Part shown: positions 34,268 through 42,008 of the stretch, piece by piece
Position numbering within the stretch: position 1 is the first letter of the stretch
Layout: the number at the start of each line of letters is the position of its first letter
Assembly: GCF_014192575.1 (NCBI RefSeq)
Contig: NZ_JACHYC010000007.1
Span: 124,001 to 188,000, forward strand
From: Variovorax sp. Sphag1AA
GTDB taxonomy: Bacteria > Pseudomonadota > Gammaproteobacteria > Burkholderiales > Burkholderiaceae_C
DNA length: 64,000 nt
Reading direction: 5' to 3'
Made by a program: the position numbers and the translations under genes
Notes under the pieces: generated by a model
The model's input: only the letters and a program-made list of their open reading frames with translations
Told to the model about the DNA's origin: nothing
Databases searched by the model: none

Positions 34268-34633
34268 TCAGCACCCGCTGTAGTTCTTGCGCCCGCTGGC
34301 GGTAATCGTGTAGGTCCCGCCGCGCGGGCCGACATAGCAGGTCTTGCCGCCGACGCTGTAGCTAGAGCCTGGCGGCCTGGTTGTAGATGCTTGCGACGAG
34401 ACGGACGCGCCGCGTGACGTGCTTGGCGCATAGAGCGCCTGAGGTGCGCTCGATGGCCTGCTCGCGAACGTGGATCCAATGCTGGCGCGGGCTAATTCGT
34501 TTGCTGCACGTAGGCATTCGCCCCGTTTCGCGGCCGGCTGCATTGCGCTACACGCCTCGATCAGGATCGGTGGTGTCTGTGACCATGCGGACGCCATCGC
34601 GCCCAACGCCATGGAGACGGCAATCAACCTCAT
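34268..34633 (-). CDS. Secreted small protein with basic GPRGG-type C-terminal motif
   Basis: A 121-residue exported protein: signal peptide (LIAVSMALGAMASAWS), a cysteine-containing middle (IEACSAMQPAAKRGECLRAA), a Ser/Pro-rich linker, and a C-terminal motif KTCYVGPRGGTYTITASGRK. The motif resembles the short basic GPRGGxYxxxxxGxxxY repeat known from chlorovirus basic adaptor domains and small bacterial secreted proteins. GGAGGAG precedes the ATG. It is the first gene of the operon with the HipA-like kinase, an odd pairing of periplasmic and cytoplasmic products. Confidence 0.7.
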   Translation of the reverse strand: MRLIAVSMALGAMASAWSQTPPILIEACSAMQPAAKRGECLRAANELARASIGSTFASRPSSAPQALYAPSTSRGASVSSQASTTRPPGSSYSVGGKTCYVGPRGGTYTITASGRKNYSGC

Positions 34634-35057
34634 GCATCTCCTCCAAGTTGTGGGGCCCGGGCCCTCTGATGTCCCCCTGCCTGATTCTCTGCTGACCTGC
34701 GCCCGAGTCGGGCGCAACTTTTGCACAGATGAGTCGGGTTCATACCGCGCTCGGCGCGCACTACCGCTCCAATCGAAATCTCGCCAAGTGAGCCCCGCAG
34801 CTATCTTGGCGAGGTACCCTTATCCCGGTGAAGCCGACGCCATGAGCCTCATGGTTGATGTCGTGCAACATCAGCTCCCTTGTCGGCATCGACATCAAGT
34901 CTCTACGGCGACTGCTCCTTCCCCCGCATGAAGCGGGCGCAAGCGGCGGTAAACGGGGGTGACCTGGGTGCCGCGGGGAAGTTTGGGTCTTCGCGGCTGC
35001 GGTCCCCCAGGGCCACGGGGGATCGACCACGCACCGCGCTCATGCATCATCCCGGGC
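34634..35057. other. Intergenic region with a hairpin at 34698-34716
   Basis: About 420 bases between divergent genes. It contains a perfect 8-base inverted repeat, TGCGCCCG / CGGGCGCA with a 3-base loop, followed by ACTTTT on the plus strand. On the minus strand it would lie about 65 bases upstream of the secreted-protein start, where it could act as a leader hairpin. No gene is supported. Confidence 0.4.
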
Positions 35058-35732
35058 ATGACAGCGAACCAGCAACAAAAGTTCACCGCCTTCGAAACGG
35101 CAATGCCGCTTATCGGCGTTTTCGGTGCCGTTCTTCTTACGAGCGTCGACGTTCTGAAGTCGCATCTCGTACTCCTCGCCTTTAGCGGCGTTTGGGCGAT
35201 CCTCACGATCCTGCTTGCAATCGCGATAGGGGAGGAGATGATCACGGCCCGCCGGAACGGGTCCAGGTACCGCATTCCGCTCCGCACGAGTCTTTGGCTA
35301 GTCCCCACGGTAGCACTGGCGACCTCAGCGGCGATCGTCGGCCTGGGGTCAATAGCCGTGGTCGGCATCGCATTGCTGTCCATTTGGGTCAAAGACCCGA
35401 CCACAAACACGAACGTTGCGCTTTGGGTGTGCGTCCCTTTGGCCTTTGTTGCGGGAGGGTGCCTGTTCCTATTCCGCTTGCGTTTCCGAATGGTCTACGG
35501 GCTCATGGAGATCGCTGCGGGGCTCGTGGTCGCCTGGTTCCAAACAACATCTGTTCGAGATAGCTCTGCATTGGGGACCGGCTTCCTCATCGCATTCACC
35601 ACCGCCGCGCTGTTTCTGATCGTCCGAGGTATGGACAACGTGCATCAGGGCTACACAACGGACAACCCAGACCCTGTTGCGCGGTTCATAAGGGCAAACA
35701 GTGGCAATGAAATTGAACGGCCCGGCCTCTGA
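35058..35732 (+). CDS. Multi-pass membrane protein, unknown
   Basis: A 224-residue protein with about six hydrophobic segments (PLIGVFGAVLLTSVDVL, LVLLAFSGVWAILTILLAIA, LWLVPTVALATSAAIVGLG, VALWVCVPLAFVAGGCLFLF, LMEIAAGLVVAWFQTT, GFLIAFTTAALFLIVRG). No enzymatic motif is visible. The ATG before TANQQQKF is preferred; a longer frame upstream is arginine/proline rich and unlikely. It is the last island gene before the microcompartment locus. Confidence 0.65.
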   Translation: MTANQQQKFTAFETAMPLIGVFGAVLLTSVDVLKSHLVLLAFSGVWAILTILLAIAIGEEMITARRNGSRYRIPLRTSLWLVPTVALATSAAIVGLGSIAVVGIALLSIWVKDPTTNTNVALWVCVPLAFVAGGCLFLFRLRFRMVYGLMEIAAGLVVAWFQTTSVRDSSALGTGFLIAFTTAALFLIVRGMDNVHQGYTTDNPDPVARFIRANSGNEIERPGL

Positions 35733-35926
35733 CTTTGCGGGCCTGGGTATGCGGTGCGGTGACTGAGCGACGACCCCGTCCCCGCGTAACCTGGGCGGCA
35801 GCAAAAGGGGCCTTGGTCACGCTTGGCACCCATCAGGCGTTCGACGCGGCGTGGTGCGAAGTGAAGAACGCGTGCAGCGACACAGATACGGCGCTCGCTA
35901 TGGCCGCATCCCAGCAACGGCGCAAA

Positions 35927-36649
35927 CTATTCCACCCATAGTCTAGCGAGCCGCTCGATTTTCTCGGACCTCATCCCGTGGCTTGTCGCCCACTGGTGAA
36001 CGCCTCCGTAGTCGCGATCCAGGCTGTTCAGGACCTCTATCAGGGGATCTGGCTCGACTGCATAGGCTTGCGGCGGCGCCTGCTCCATGTGGTCGCGATA
36101 GCGCGGCCAGGTTCTGAAGCGCTCGATCATCCTAGGCATCGCTTCGGCGCTCTTCATATAGTCGCCAACGATGTACTCGTCGGCTACGTTCAGCATTCGC
36201 AGCACTACGGCCGCCAAGACGCCCGTACGGTCCTTTCCCGCGGCGCAATGAAAGACCACCGGATGCTCCGCCATCTCGCTCAACTGTTCGATCGCGGTGA
36301 CTAGAGAGGCCTCGGGCGACAGACAGCCGAGGTAGAGCCGGCGCATCACATCCTCCGGCGCGACCCCATTAGTAGCCGCCATGTCCAGTGGCGTGTTCGC
36401 GTATCGAACCTCCGTCACCTCACATAGCGGGCCTCGTCCCTCCGAAAGGACCTCTTCCCCCAGCCGAAGATCCACCACACCACGAAGTCCGACGACGGCC
36501 CGCAGGTGATTGACATCCGCGGCAGTAAGGGCCTGCAGCGTATCGCTGCGAAACACGCGGCCGCTGCGCAGCTGGTGGCCATCGCGCGTGCGCAGACCGC
36601 CCAGGTCGCGGAAGTTGTAGGCGCCTTCAAGCACGAGAGCACCGTTCAA
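35927..36649 (-). CDS. Tyrosine-phosphatase-like protein at the end of the BMC left operon
   Basis: A 240-residue protein of the Y_phosphatase3 type. It opens with YNFRDLGGLRTRDGHQLRSG, and the active-site P-loop is HCAAGKDRTG (C135, R141). Family members dephosphorylate phosphotyrosine, phosphoinositides or small phosphate esters. The ATG overlaps the stop of the BMC-H gene (ATGA), so it belongs to the microcompartment operon. It may act on a phosphorylated metabolite of the pathway or on a phosphorylated protein; neither is proven. No encapsulation peptide is obvious. Confidence 0.85.
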   Translation of the reverse strand: MNGALVLEGAYNFRDLGGLRTRDGHQLRSGRVFRSDTLQALTAADVNHLRAVVGLRGVVDLRLGEEVLSEGRGPLCEVTEVRYANTPLDMAATNGVAPEDVMRRLYLGCLSPEASLVTAIEQLSEMAEHPVVFHCAAGKDRTGVLAAVVLRMLNVADEYIVGDYMKSAEAMPRMIERFRTWPRYRDHMEQAPPQAYAVEPDPLIEVLNSLDRDYGGVHQWATSHGMRSEKIERLARLWVE

Positions 36650-36939
36650 CGTACCGGCGGCCGTTCCAGAATGTCCTCGACATCCTCGTGCGGCCGTGGG
36701 ATCACATGCGCAGTTCGTACCTTGCCCACGGACTGCGCCGCAGCCGCACCTGCATCGACGGCCGCTTTGACCGCGCCTACATCACCCCGGACCATGACCG
36801 TGATGATTCCACCACCGGGTTGCTGCACGGTCACGAGGCGCACATTGGCGGCCTTGACCATCGCATCCGCCGCCAGCGTCGCCGCGGTCTTTCCCATCGT
36901 TTCGACAAAGCCCAATGCGCTTCCCTGAAGCTCACTCAT
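36646..36939 (-). CDS. BMC-H hexameric shell protein (left arm)
   Basis: A 97-residue single-BMC-domain protein. Typical features are ALGFVETMGKTAATLAADAM at the start of the fold, AANVRLVTVQQPGGGIITVM, VRGDVGAVKAAVDAGAAAA and the terminal VIPRPHEDVEDIL. Six copies should form a flat hexagon with a central pore lined by the loop before GGGIIT. The core is close to the right-arm BMC-H at 44587. It lies between the PPDK-like gene (stop and start overlap by one base) and the phosphatase gene, tying these enzymes to the shell. Confidence 0.95.
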   Translation of the reverse strand: MSELQGSALGFVETMGKTAATLAADAMVKAANVRLVTVQQPGGGIITVMVRGDVGAVKAAVDAGAAAAQSVGKVRTAHVIPRPHEDVEDILERPPVR

Positions 36940-39452
36940 CACACGTTCTCCTTCATCGCGGCTTGCTTTGCCGCAAACTGCCCCAAGCCCAACCGCGCGC
37001 CTGCGATCGCACCGACAGGCAATGAAAAGATGCGCAACCCAAGCGCGTACAAATCTTCGATCAGGCTCAGGGCAGTGCCATCGCCGCATTCCACGCCGAC
37101 CTGCGCCGCATTCGGGCTCTGCGCGAGCCGCTGCAGGACGCCGCGCAACTCAGGGCCCAGGCGCGTTCGCGGGTTGTAGCCGAGGTAGCCGTCGGCCAGG
37201 TAGTCTTCGAAAACCTCATCGCCGAACGAGAGCGCGCTCGGGTAGCCGTGGAAGGTCCGGATGATTTCGCGGATGTCCAGCCACAGCGCGGCCCCGGTCT
37301 GCGTCATCGCCTCGCCCGAGAACAGGCCGCTGGGGCTTTGCAGCATCACGCCGACCGAAGACAGGTCCGCGCTCCGGGCCGCGCGGCAGAAGGCTTCGAG
37401 TTCCTGCACATCGCCGAGCGCCGGCGCCAATACCGTCAACCGCGGGTGGCCGCTTTCCTGGAGGGCCTGCGCGATGCCTCGCAGCATCGACATGTAGAAG
37501 CCCTTGAGGCCCAGCGGAAGGAACAGCCTCGGCGCCAGCGAGGCCCAGGTGTCGATCATTCGTTGTGCGCGCGGCGAACCCAGGTTGGGCAGCCGCAGCG
37601 CGACCGGCGACTGCGCCGCCTTGGCCAGCAGCGGCGCACAGGCCGCCTTCGTCAATTCGGTGATGCGACGGTGCACCGTCGTGTCCTCGGGACTGCGGCT
37701 CAGGTCGTTGATGGCTTCGATGAACCGCGCCAGATCGCCGACTCCGATCATCAGGTCCGTCAAGGCCACGACGCCCAGGCCCGCCGTGGCGTGCCGCAAC
37801 GCCGCATCGACATCGGCCGGACCGACATCGGCAGTCCAGAAGTTGGCCTCTGAAACATCGTCCGCCCAATCCAGCAGACGATCGATGTGCTCGCCTGCGT
37901 CGGCGCCTCCTTCGATCGGAAGATGGCCGGCGTAGATACGTCCTGTGGCACCGTCGACCGACAGGGCCATTCCTTCCTCGAACACCTGCCCGCCGATGGT
38001 GAAGCGCCCTGCGGCCGGATCGATCTCGATGCCTTCGCAGCCGACCACGCAAGGCACATCGAGCGCGCGCGAAACCACTGCTGCATGGCTCAGTGCACCG
38101 CCGCGCGCCGTGACGATGGCGTCGGAGGCCAGCATGCCACGAATGTCCTGCGGACTGGTGGTGGGACGAAGCAGAACCACGCGCTCGCCGGTGGCCGCAC
38201 GTTCGCTGGCTCGGTCCGCATCCAGCACCGCCACGCCCCAGGCGTGGCCAGGGGATGCGCCGATGCCTTCGACCAGGATCGGGGCGGCCTGCAATGCGGC
38301 ACTCTCGAACGACGGCCGCAGCAGCTTTTTCAGTTGCTCGACCGAAACCTTCCGCAACGCCTCCGATGGGGAAATGATGCGGTCGTCGACCAGTTCCACC
38401 GCGGTCACAACCGCCGCCTGCGCGGTTCGCTTGGCCGGACGTACCTGCAGAAAGTAGAGTTGATCGCCTTCGACGGTGAACTCGATGTCGACCGCATCGC
38501 GATACAGCTTCTCCAGACGCTGTCCGTGGGCCTGCAGTTCCTCCCGATGGGCTTCCCGCATGGCTCCAGGCTCGGTGATCGAGACGGGTGTCGCAGATCC
38601 CGACACGAGGTCCTCACCTTGCCGGCCAAGAAGGAATTCACCGTAGAGCTCACGCGCGCCGGTATTCGGATTGCGCGTGAAGGCAACGCCGGAGCCCGAC
38701 CGTGCATCGAAGTTTCCGAACACCATGGCCTGCACGGTGACCGCCGTGCCCAATGCGTCGTCGATCTTGTGGTGGGCACGGTAGGCGCGGGCTCGGCGGC
38801 TGTCCCAGGACTCGAAGACGGCCCCGATGGCACGCTGCAACTGCCAGTGCGGATCGGCTTGGACATCTTCGACGCCTTCGGCACGGACCGCCTCCAGCAC
38901 CGCGCGCTCGAGCCCCTGCCAGGCCGCGTCGTCGCCTTGCTCACGGACCGCCTGCAATTCAGGCGCCAGTGTCTCGGCGATCGCGTCGCCGTCCAGGTCC
39001 AACACAATGTCGCAGAACATGCGCCAGAAACGCAGCCAGGTGTCCAGCGCGAAGGCTGGGTTGCCGCTGTCATGACCGAGGCGTTGTGCGCCGCGTGCGG
39101 TGATGCCCAGGTTGAGAACCGTGTCCATCATCCCGGGCATGCTGATCTGCGCGCCCGAACGCACGGAGACGAGCAGCGGCGATGCCTCGGCGCCCATGCC
39201 GAAGCGCCGCCCCGTCGCCCGCTCCAGCAGGCCGATCGCGTCCATGGCCTGCGCGCGCAGCGCCTCCGGGAGCCCGCCTTCGTCACGGAAGGCCTGATAG
39301 CCGTCCGTGCCAATGACGAAAGCAGGCGGCACCGGGATGCCGGCTGCGGCCATGCGCGCCAAGCCAGTGGCCTTGCCGCCATAGCGCGCGGTGTCGTCGG
39401 GATCGATGTCGGCCACCGGCCGCACGAAGAGGATGTCGGTCATGGCGTTCAT
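36939..39452 (-). CDS. PPDK/PEP-synthase-like phosphotransferase
   Basis: An 837-residue protein with the full pyruvate phosphate dikinase layout. The N-terminal ATP-grasp region shows RYGGKATGLARMAAAGIPVP, SVRSGAQISMPGMMDTVLN and VFGNFDARSGSGVAFTRNP. The swivelling domain has TARGGALSHAAVVSRALDVP with the phospho-accepting histidine at 456. The C-terminal barrel ends with VGVECGDGTALSLIEDLYAL (C789, like the CGE cysteine of PPDK) and SLPVGAIAGARLGLGQ. The barrel lacks the usual SFGTNDLTQ block, so the acceptor is probably not pyruvate. It is embedded in the BMC left operon; I infer ATP-dependent phosphorylation of a ketone or enolisable substrate. Confidence 0.88.
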   Translation of the reverse strand: MNAMTDILFVRPVADIDPDDTARYGGKATGLARMAAAGIPVPPAFVIGTDGYQAFRDEGGLPEALRAQAMDAIGLLERATGRRFGMGAEASPLLVSVRSGAQISMPGMMDTVLNLGITARGAQRLGHDSGNPAFALDTWLRFWRMFCDIVLDLDGDAIAETLAPELQAVREQGDDAAWQGLERAVLEAVRAEGVEDVQADPHWQLQRAIGAVFESWDSRRARAYRAHHKIDDALGTAVTVQAMVFGNFDARSGSGVAFTRNPNTGARELYGEFLLGRQGEDLVSGSATPVSITEPGAMREAHREELQAHGQRLEKLYRDAVDIEFTVEGDQLYFLQVRPAKRTAQAAVVTAVELVDDRIISPSEALRKVSVEQLKKLLRPSFESAALQAAPILVEGIGASPGHAWGVAVLDADRASERAATGERVVLLRPTTSPQDIRGMLASDAIVTARGGALSHAAVVSRALDVPCVVGCEGIEIDPAAGRFTIGGQVFEEGMALSVDGATGRIYAGHLPIEGGADAGEHIDRLLDWADDVSEANFWTADVGPADVDAALRHATAGLGVVALTDLMIGVGDLARFIEAINDLSRSPEDTTVHRRITELTKAACAPLLAKAAQSPVALRLPNLGSPRAQRMIDTWASLAPRLFLPLGLKGFYMSMLRGIAQALQESGHPRLTVLAPALGDVQELEAFCRAARSADLSSVGVMLQSPSGLFSGEAMTQTGAALWLDIREIIRTFHGYPSALSFGDEVFEDYLADGYLGYNPRTRLGPELRGVLQRLAQSPNAAQVGVECGDGTALSLIEDLYALGLRIFSLPVGAIAGARLGLGQFAAKQAAMKENV

Positions 39453-39455
39453 GGC

Positions 39456-40025
39456 TCAGGTCGTATCGCGAGGGCGGCCCAGCACGGCGAGGATGTCCTC
39501 GTGGAACTCGAACCAGATGTTGTGAACGGAATCGATGGTGGGCTTGCAGACGTAGTCGCGTTGGCCCTGGTCGACGCGATCCATGCTGCGCTCGAAGCGG
39601 CGCACGTACTCGGCATAGCGCGGCACCTGTGGGACGAGCGCAGCGATGTCCTTTGCCAAGCGTTCGGCGCATTGCAGCAGCTTGCGCTCGACGCGCTCGT
39701 CTCCCTCGCTCCTTTGCCAGTCCGTGACCGCCGCAATGAAGCGGCTGTTGAGCGTCTCGAAGGCCTCGTACCACTGCACGGTCCGCGGCTCGAGACGGAT
39801 GTTCGCGTACTTGAGGTGGTAGTAGTCGAGCACGCCTTGCGTGCCGTCGGGGAGCAGCATCGCGCCGTCGGGCAAGGCAATGACCTGCTCCTTCTGCTGG
39901 GCCTGCGACAGCTGCTCGCCGACCTCGTCGGCGGGCAGCGAGGTCATCTCGGAAATGGTCGCTGCCGTCGCCATCTTCTTCAGGTAGATGGCGTTCAGCA
40001 CAGCGAATTCGTTATCTGAAAGCAT
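39456..40025 (-). CDS. Unknown BMC-operon protein (189 aa), winged-helix-like start
   Basis: A 189-residue protein. The first 65 residues (LSDNEFAVLNAIYLKKMATA, then ATISEMTSLPADEVGEQLSQ) look like a winged helix, followed by VIALPDGAMLLPDGTQGVLDYYH and a helical C-terminal domain (FETLNSRFIAAVTDWQRSEG, RRFERSMDRVDQGQRDYV). GGAGAAAGA precedes the ATG. It sits between the 468-residue protein and the PPDK-like enzyme, 3 bases from the latter, so a subunit or regulator of the phosphotransfer complex is as likely as a DNA-binding role. I do not recognise the family. Confidence 0.75.
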   Translation of the reverse strand: MLSDNEFAVLNAIYLKKMATAATISEMTSLPADEVGEQLSQAQQKEQVIALPDGAMLLPDGTQGVLDYYHLKYANIRLEPRTVQWYEAFETLNSRFIAAVTDWQRSEGDERVERKLLQCAERLAKDIAALVPQVPRYAEYVRRFERSMDRVDQGQRDYVCKPTIDSVHNIWFEFHEDILAVLGRPRDTT

Positions 40026-40089
40026 GCGGTCTTTCTCCATCGCAGCCGCGCCCGCGGCGCCGCTGCATTCCGTGAGGCGTGTGGCCCCG

Positions 40090-41496
40090 TCAACCCCAGA
40101 AGTACTTGGAGCGGCGCAGGTTGGCCTTCTCGCCGAAGGGAAGATAGCCCTCTCCGGAGAAGATTTTCTGCGGCACGACCGCCTGCGCAAAGCCGCGCTT
40201 GGTGATGTCGTAGTAGTAGTTGGACACCCGTTGATCCATTTCCCAGAAGTTGTAGTCGCTGCAAGCCTTGTCATACGTGCCGGCCAGGCGCAGATGTGGC
40301 AGGATCATGTCGATGTAGTAGACATAGAAGCCGTTGGTGATCAGCGTGCGGCGCGACTGCCGCGACAGCTTCGAGTACAGCTTGAAAGTGGCCTGCTGGA
40401 TGTCCGCAAGGCGCTTCTCCAGGTCCTTGATCGGCACCTGGTAGACCTCTTCCATGGGGGTGTTCCACTTCTCCCGCACGAACACCGCAGCGCCCTCGAC
40501 GTAGGGGATGTAGTTCTTGGGCCGGCTGAACGTAGTCGAGATGTCGTTGACCCGGATCTCGTCCAGCCCCATGGTCTTGGGGTTGATCTCGAGGACGATG
40601 GTGTAGCAGTGGGGAATGTTCTCGTGGTCGCAGACATCGCTCCACTCAAAGGCCTCTTCGTTGGTGAAGAGGTCCCGGATGATCAGCAGGTTGCCGTTGG
40701 GCAGCGGATAGGGGCCGGTGTCGCCGAGCCCAAGCCGGCAGTCGTAGTGATCGAGGAACGACAGCAGTTCGGCCGCGGCATTGAAGCGGATCAGCGCGTC
40801 GTGCTGCGGTGAGCCGTCCTCGAAGCGCTCGATCTGCGAAGCCAGCTTGTCGAGCAGCGGCTTCTCGTGGATCAGGCAGCGGTACGAATCCTGCGAGTTC
40901 AGCAGCCATCCATCCTGGCGCTTGCCCCAAAGCACCCGCTGCATGAACTTGAGGATGTCGTTGCTCTCTTCCACGTAGTCATCGGGCTGGATGACCTCAA
41001 GCGCTAGCAAGCCACAGCGGCCCATGCCAAAGCCCACGGCGCCGATGCACCAGTCGTGCACGCAGTTGACCTTGGTACCGATCTGGGTGCGCGCACTCGC
41101 GCCGATGTCGATCACGCCCTGCGCCCCGATCTCGTCGGTCGTCATGCGCAGGATTTCGGGCCAGCGGTAGAACTCCTGCATGAAGGCCAGGATCTCGTAT
41201 TCCTGGCGCGGGATCATGCCCGAGGCACCTTCCGTGGCGCGCATCACGAGGACGTCCCAGATGTTCCACGCGAGGTAGTTGTTCAGGTCGTTGAGCTCGT
41301 CGATCGTGAACTGATCCTTCAGCACGTCCTCCTTGCCGACCTTCTGCAGCACCTTGGACTTGGCACGTTCCTTCATCATGCGATCACCCAGCAGGCCATC
41401 GGGCACCGGTGGCATTCCCTTGAAGTTGCCGACGTAGGTGAGGTCCTGAAAGCGCAGCCCTTCGTCTCCGGGCTGGTAGCGTTTCTGATAGTCCAT
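40090..41496 (-). CDS. Unknown conserved BMC-operon protein (468 aa), candidate substrate subunit
   Basis: A 468-residue soluble protein rich in aromatic residues, of no family I can name. Clear blocks include FQDLTYVGNFKGMPPVPDGL near the start, NNYLAWNIWDVLVMRATEGA, the Cys/His stretch KVNCVHDWCIGAVGFGMGRCG, GLGDTGPYPLPNGNLLIIRD, and a C-terminal SNYYYDITKRGFAQAVVPQK. It lies between the free swivel-domain protein and the 189-residue protein in the same operon as the PPDK-like enzyme. By analogy with phenylphosphate synthase, where PEP-synthase-like parts are split over subunits, it may bind or activate the organic substrate. This is inference. Confidence 0.75.
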   Translation of the reverse strand: MDYQKRYQPGDEGLRFQDLTYVGNFKGMPPVPDGLLGDRMMKERAKSKVLQKVGKEDVLKDQFTIDELNDLNNYLAWNIWDVLVMRATEGASGMIPRQEYEILAFMQEFYRWPEILRMTTDEIGAQGVIDIGASARTQIGTKVNCVHDWCIGAVGFGMGRCGLLALEVIQPDDYVEESNDILKFMQRVLWGKRQDGWLLNSQDSYRCLIHEKPLLDKLASQIERFEDGSPQHDALIRFNAAAELLSFLDHYDCRLGLGDTGPYPLPNGNLLIIRDLFTNEEAFEWSDVCDHENIPHCYTIVLEINPKTMGLDEIRVNDISTTFSRPKNYIPYVEGAAVFVREKWNTPMEEVYQVPIKDLEKRLADIQQATFKLYSKLSRQSRRTLITNGFYVYYIDMILPHLRLAGTYDKACSDYNFWEMDQRVSNYYYDITKRGFAQAVVPQKIFSGEGYLPFGEKANLRRSKYFWG

Positions 41497-41532
41497 CTTG
41501 CTTGTCTCCGGTTTGTCGTCGAGGAATGGGGG

Positions 41533-41949
41533 TCAGGCGGTGAGGAGAACCTTGCCGGTCTCGGCGCCTTCGCAGTCAAGTTGCACCCGCTTGCCGTCGA
41601 GCGCCTTGATCATGGCGTTGAAGTGCGCCGCGTTGTCTCCGCCGGTGACATAGCGCGACTCGTCGTCCACGAGATGCGCAGTCATGACGCAGGGAATCTG
41701 GAACTCCCGCGAAAGGATGCCCAGATGGGATTCGGGCGCGCCTGACAACGTGATCACGCCCAGGCAGCCCATGCTCAGCACCGGCGCGAGGAACGTGGTG
41801 GTACCACCTTGAGCGAGCACGATGTGCTCCTTGAGCTTGCCGCTCTGAATGAGGGCAATCACAGACTTTGGATCAGGCAGGAATTTCACTGTGCCGATCG
41901 GCTTCTTGGAGGTCTCGAAGCTGTTGAATCCTTCCGCAATCACTGTCAT
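41533..41949 (-). CDS. Free-standing PEP-utilising swivel (phosphohistidine) domain protein
   Basis: A 138-residue protein equal to one mobile domain of the PEP-utilising enzymes. The block LGVITLSGAPESHLGILSRE followed by FQIPCVMTAHL parallels GGxxSHAAVVARELGIPCVVG of PPDK, with H75 in the place of the phosphohistidine. A separate swivel domain next to a complete PPDK-like protein suggests a phosphorelay: ATP to His456 of the large protein, or directly to H75, then to the substrate on a third subunit. The ribosome site GGAGACAG is shared in form with other genes of the locus. Confidence 0.8.
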   Translation of the reverse strand: MTVIAEGFNSFETSKKPIGTVKFLPDPKSVIALIQSGKLKEHIVLAQGGTTTFLAPVLSMGCLGVITLSGAPESHLGILSREFQIPCVMTAHLVDDESRYVTGGDNAAHFNAMIKALDGKRVQLDCEGAETGKVLLTA

Positions 41950-42008
41950 GGCATCTGTCTCCGGTTAGTGGTTGAAAGTGAAACGAATAGCGGCTGACAC
42001 ACCGCCCT

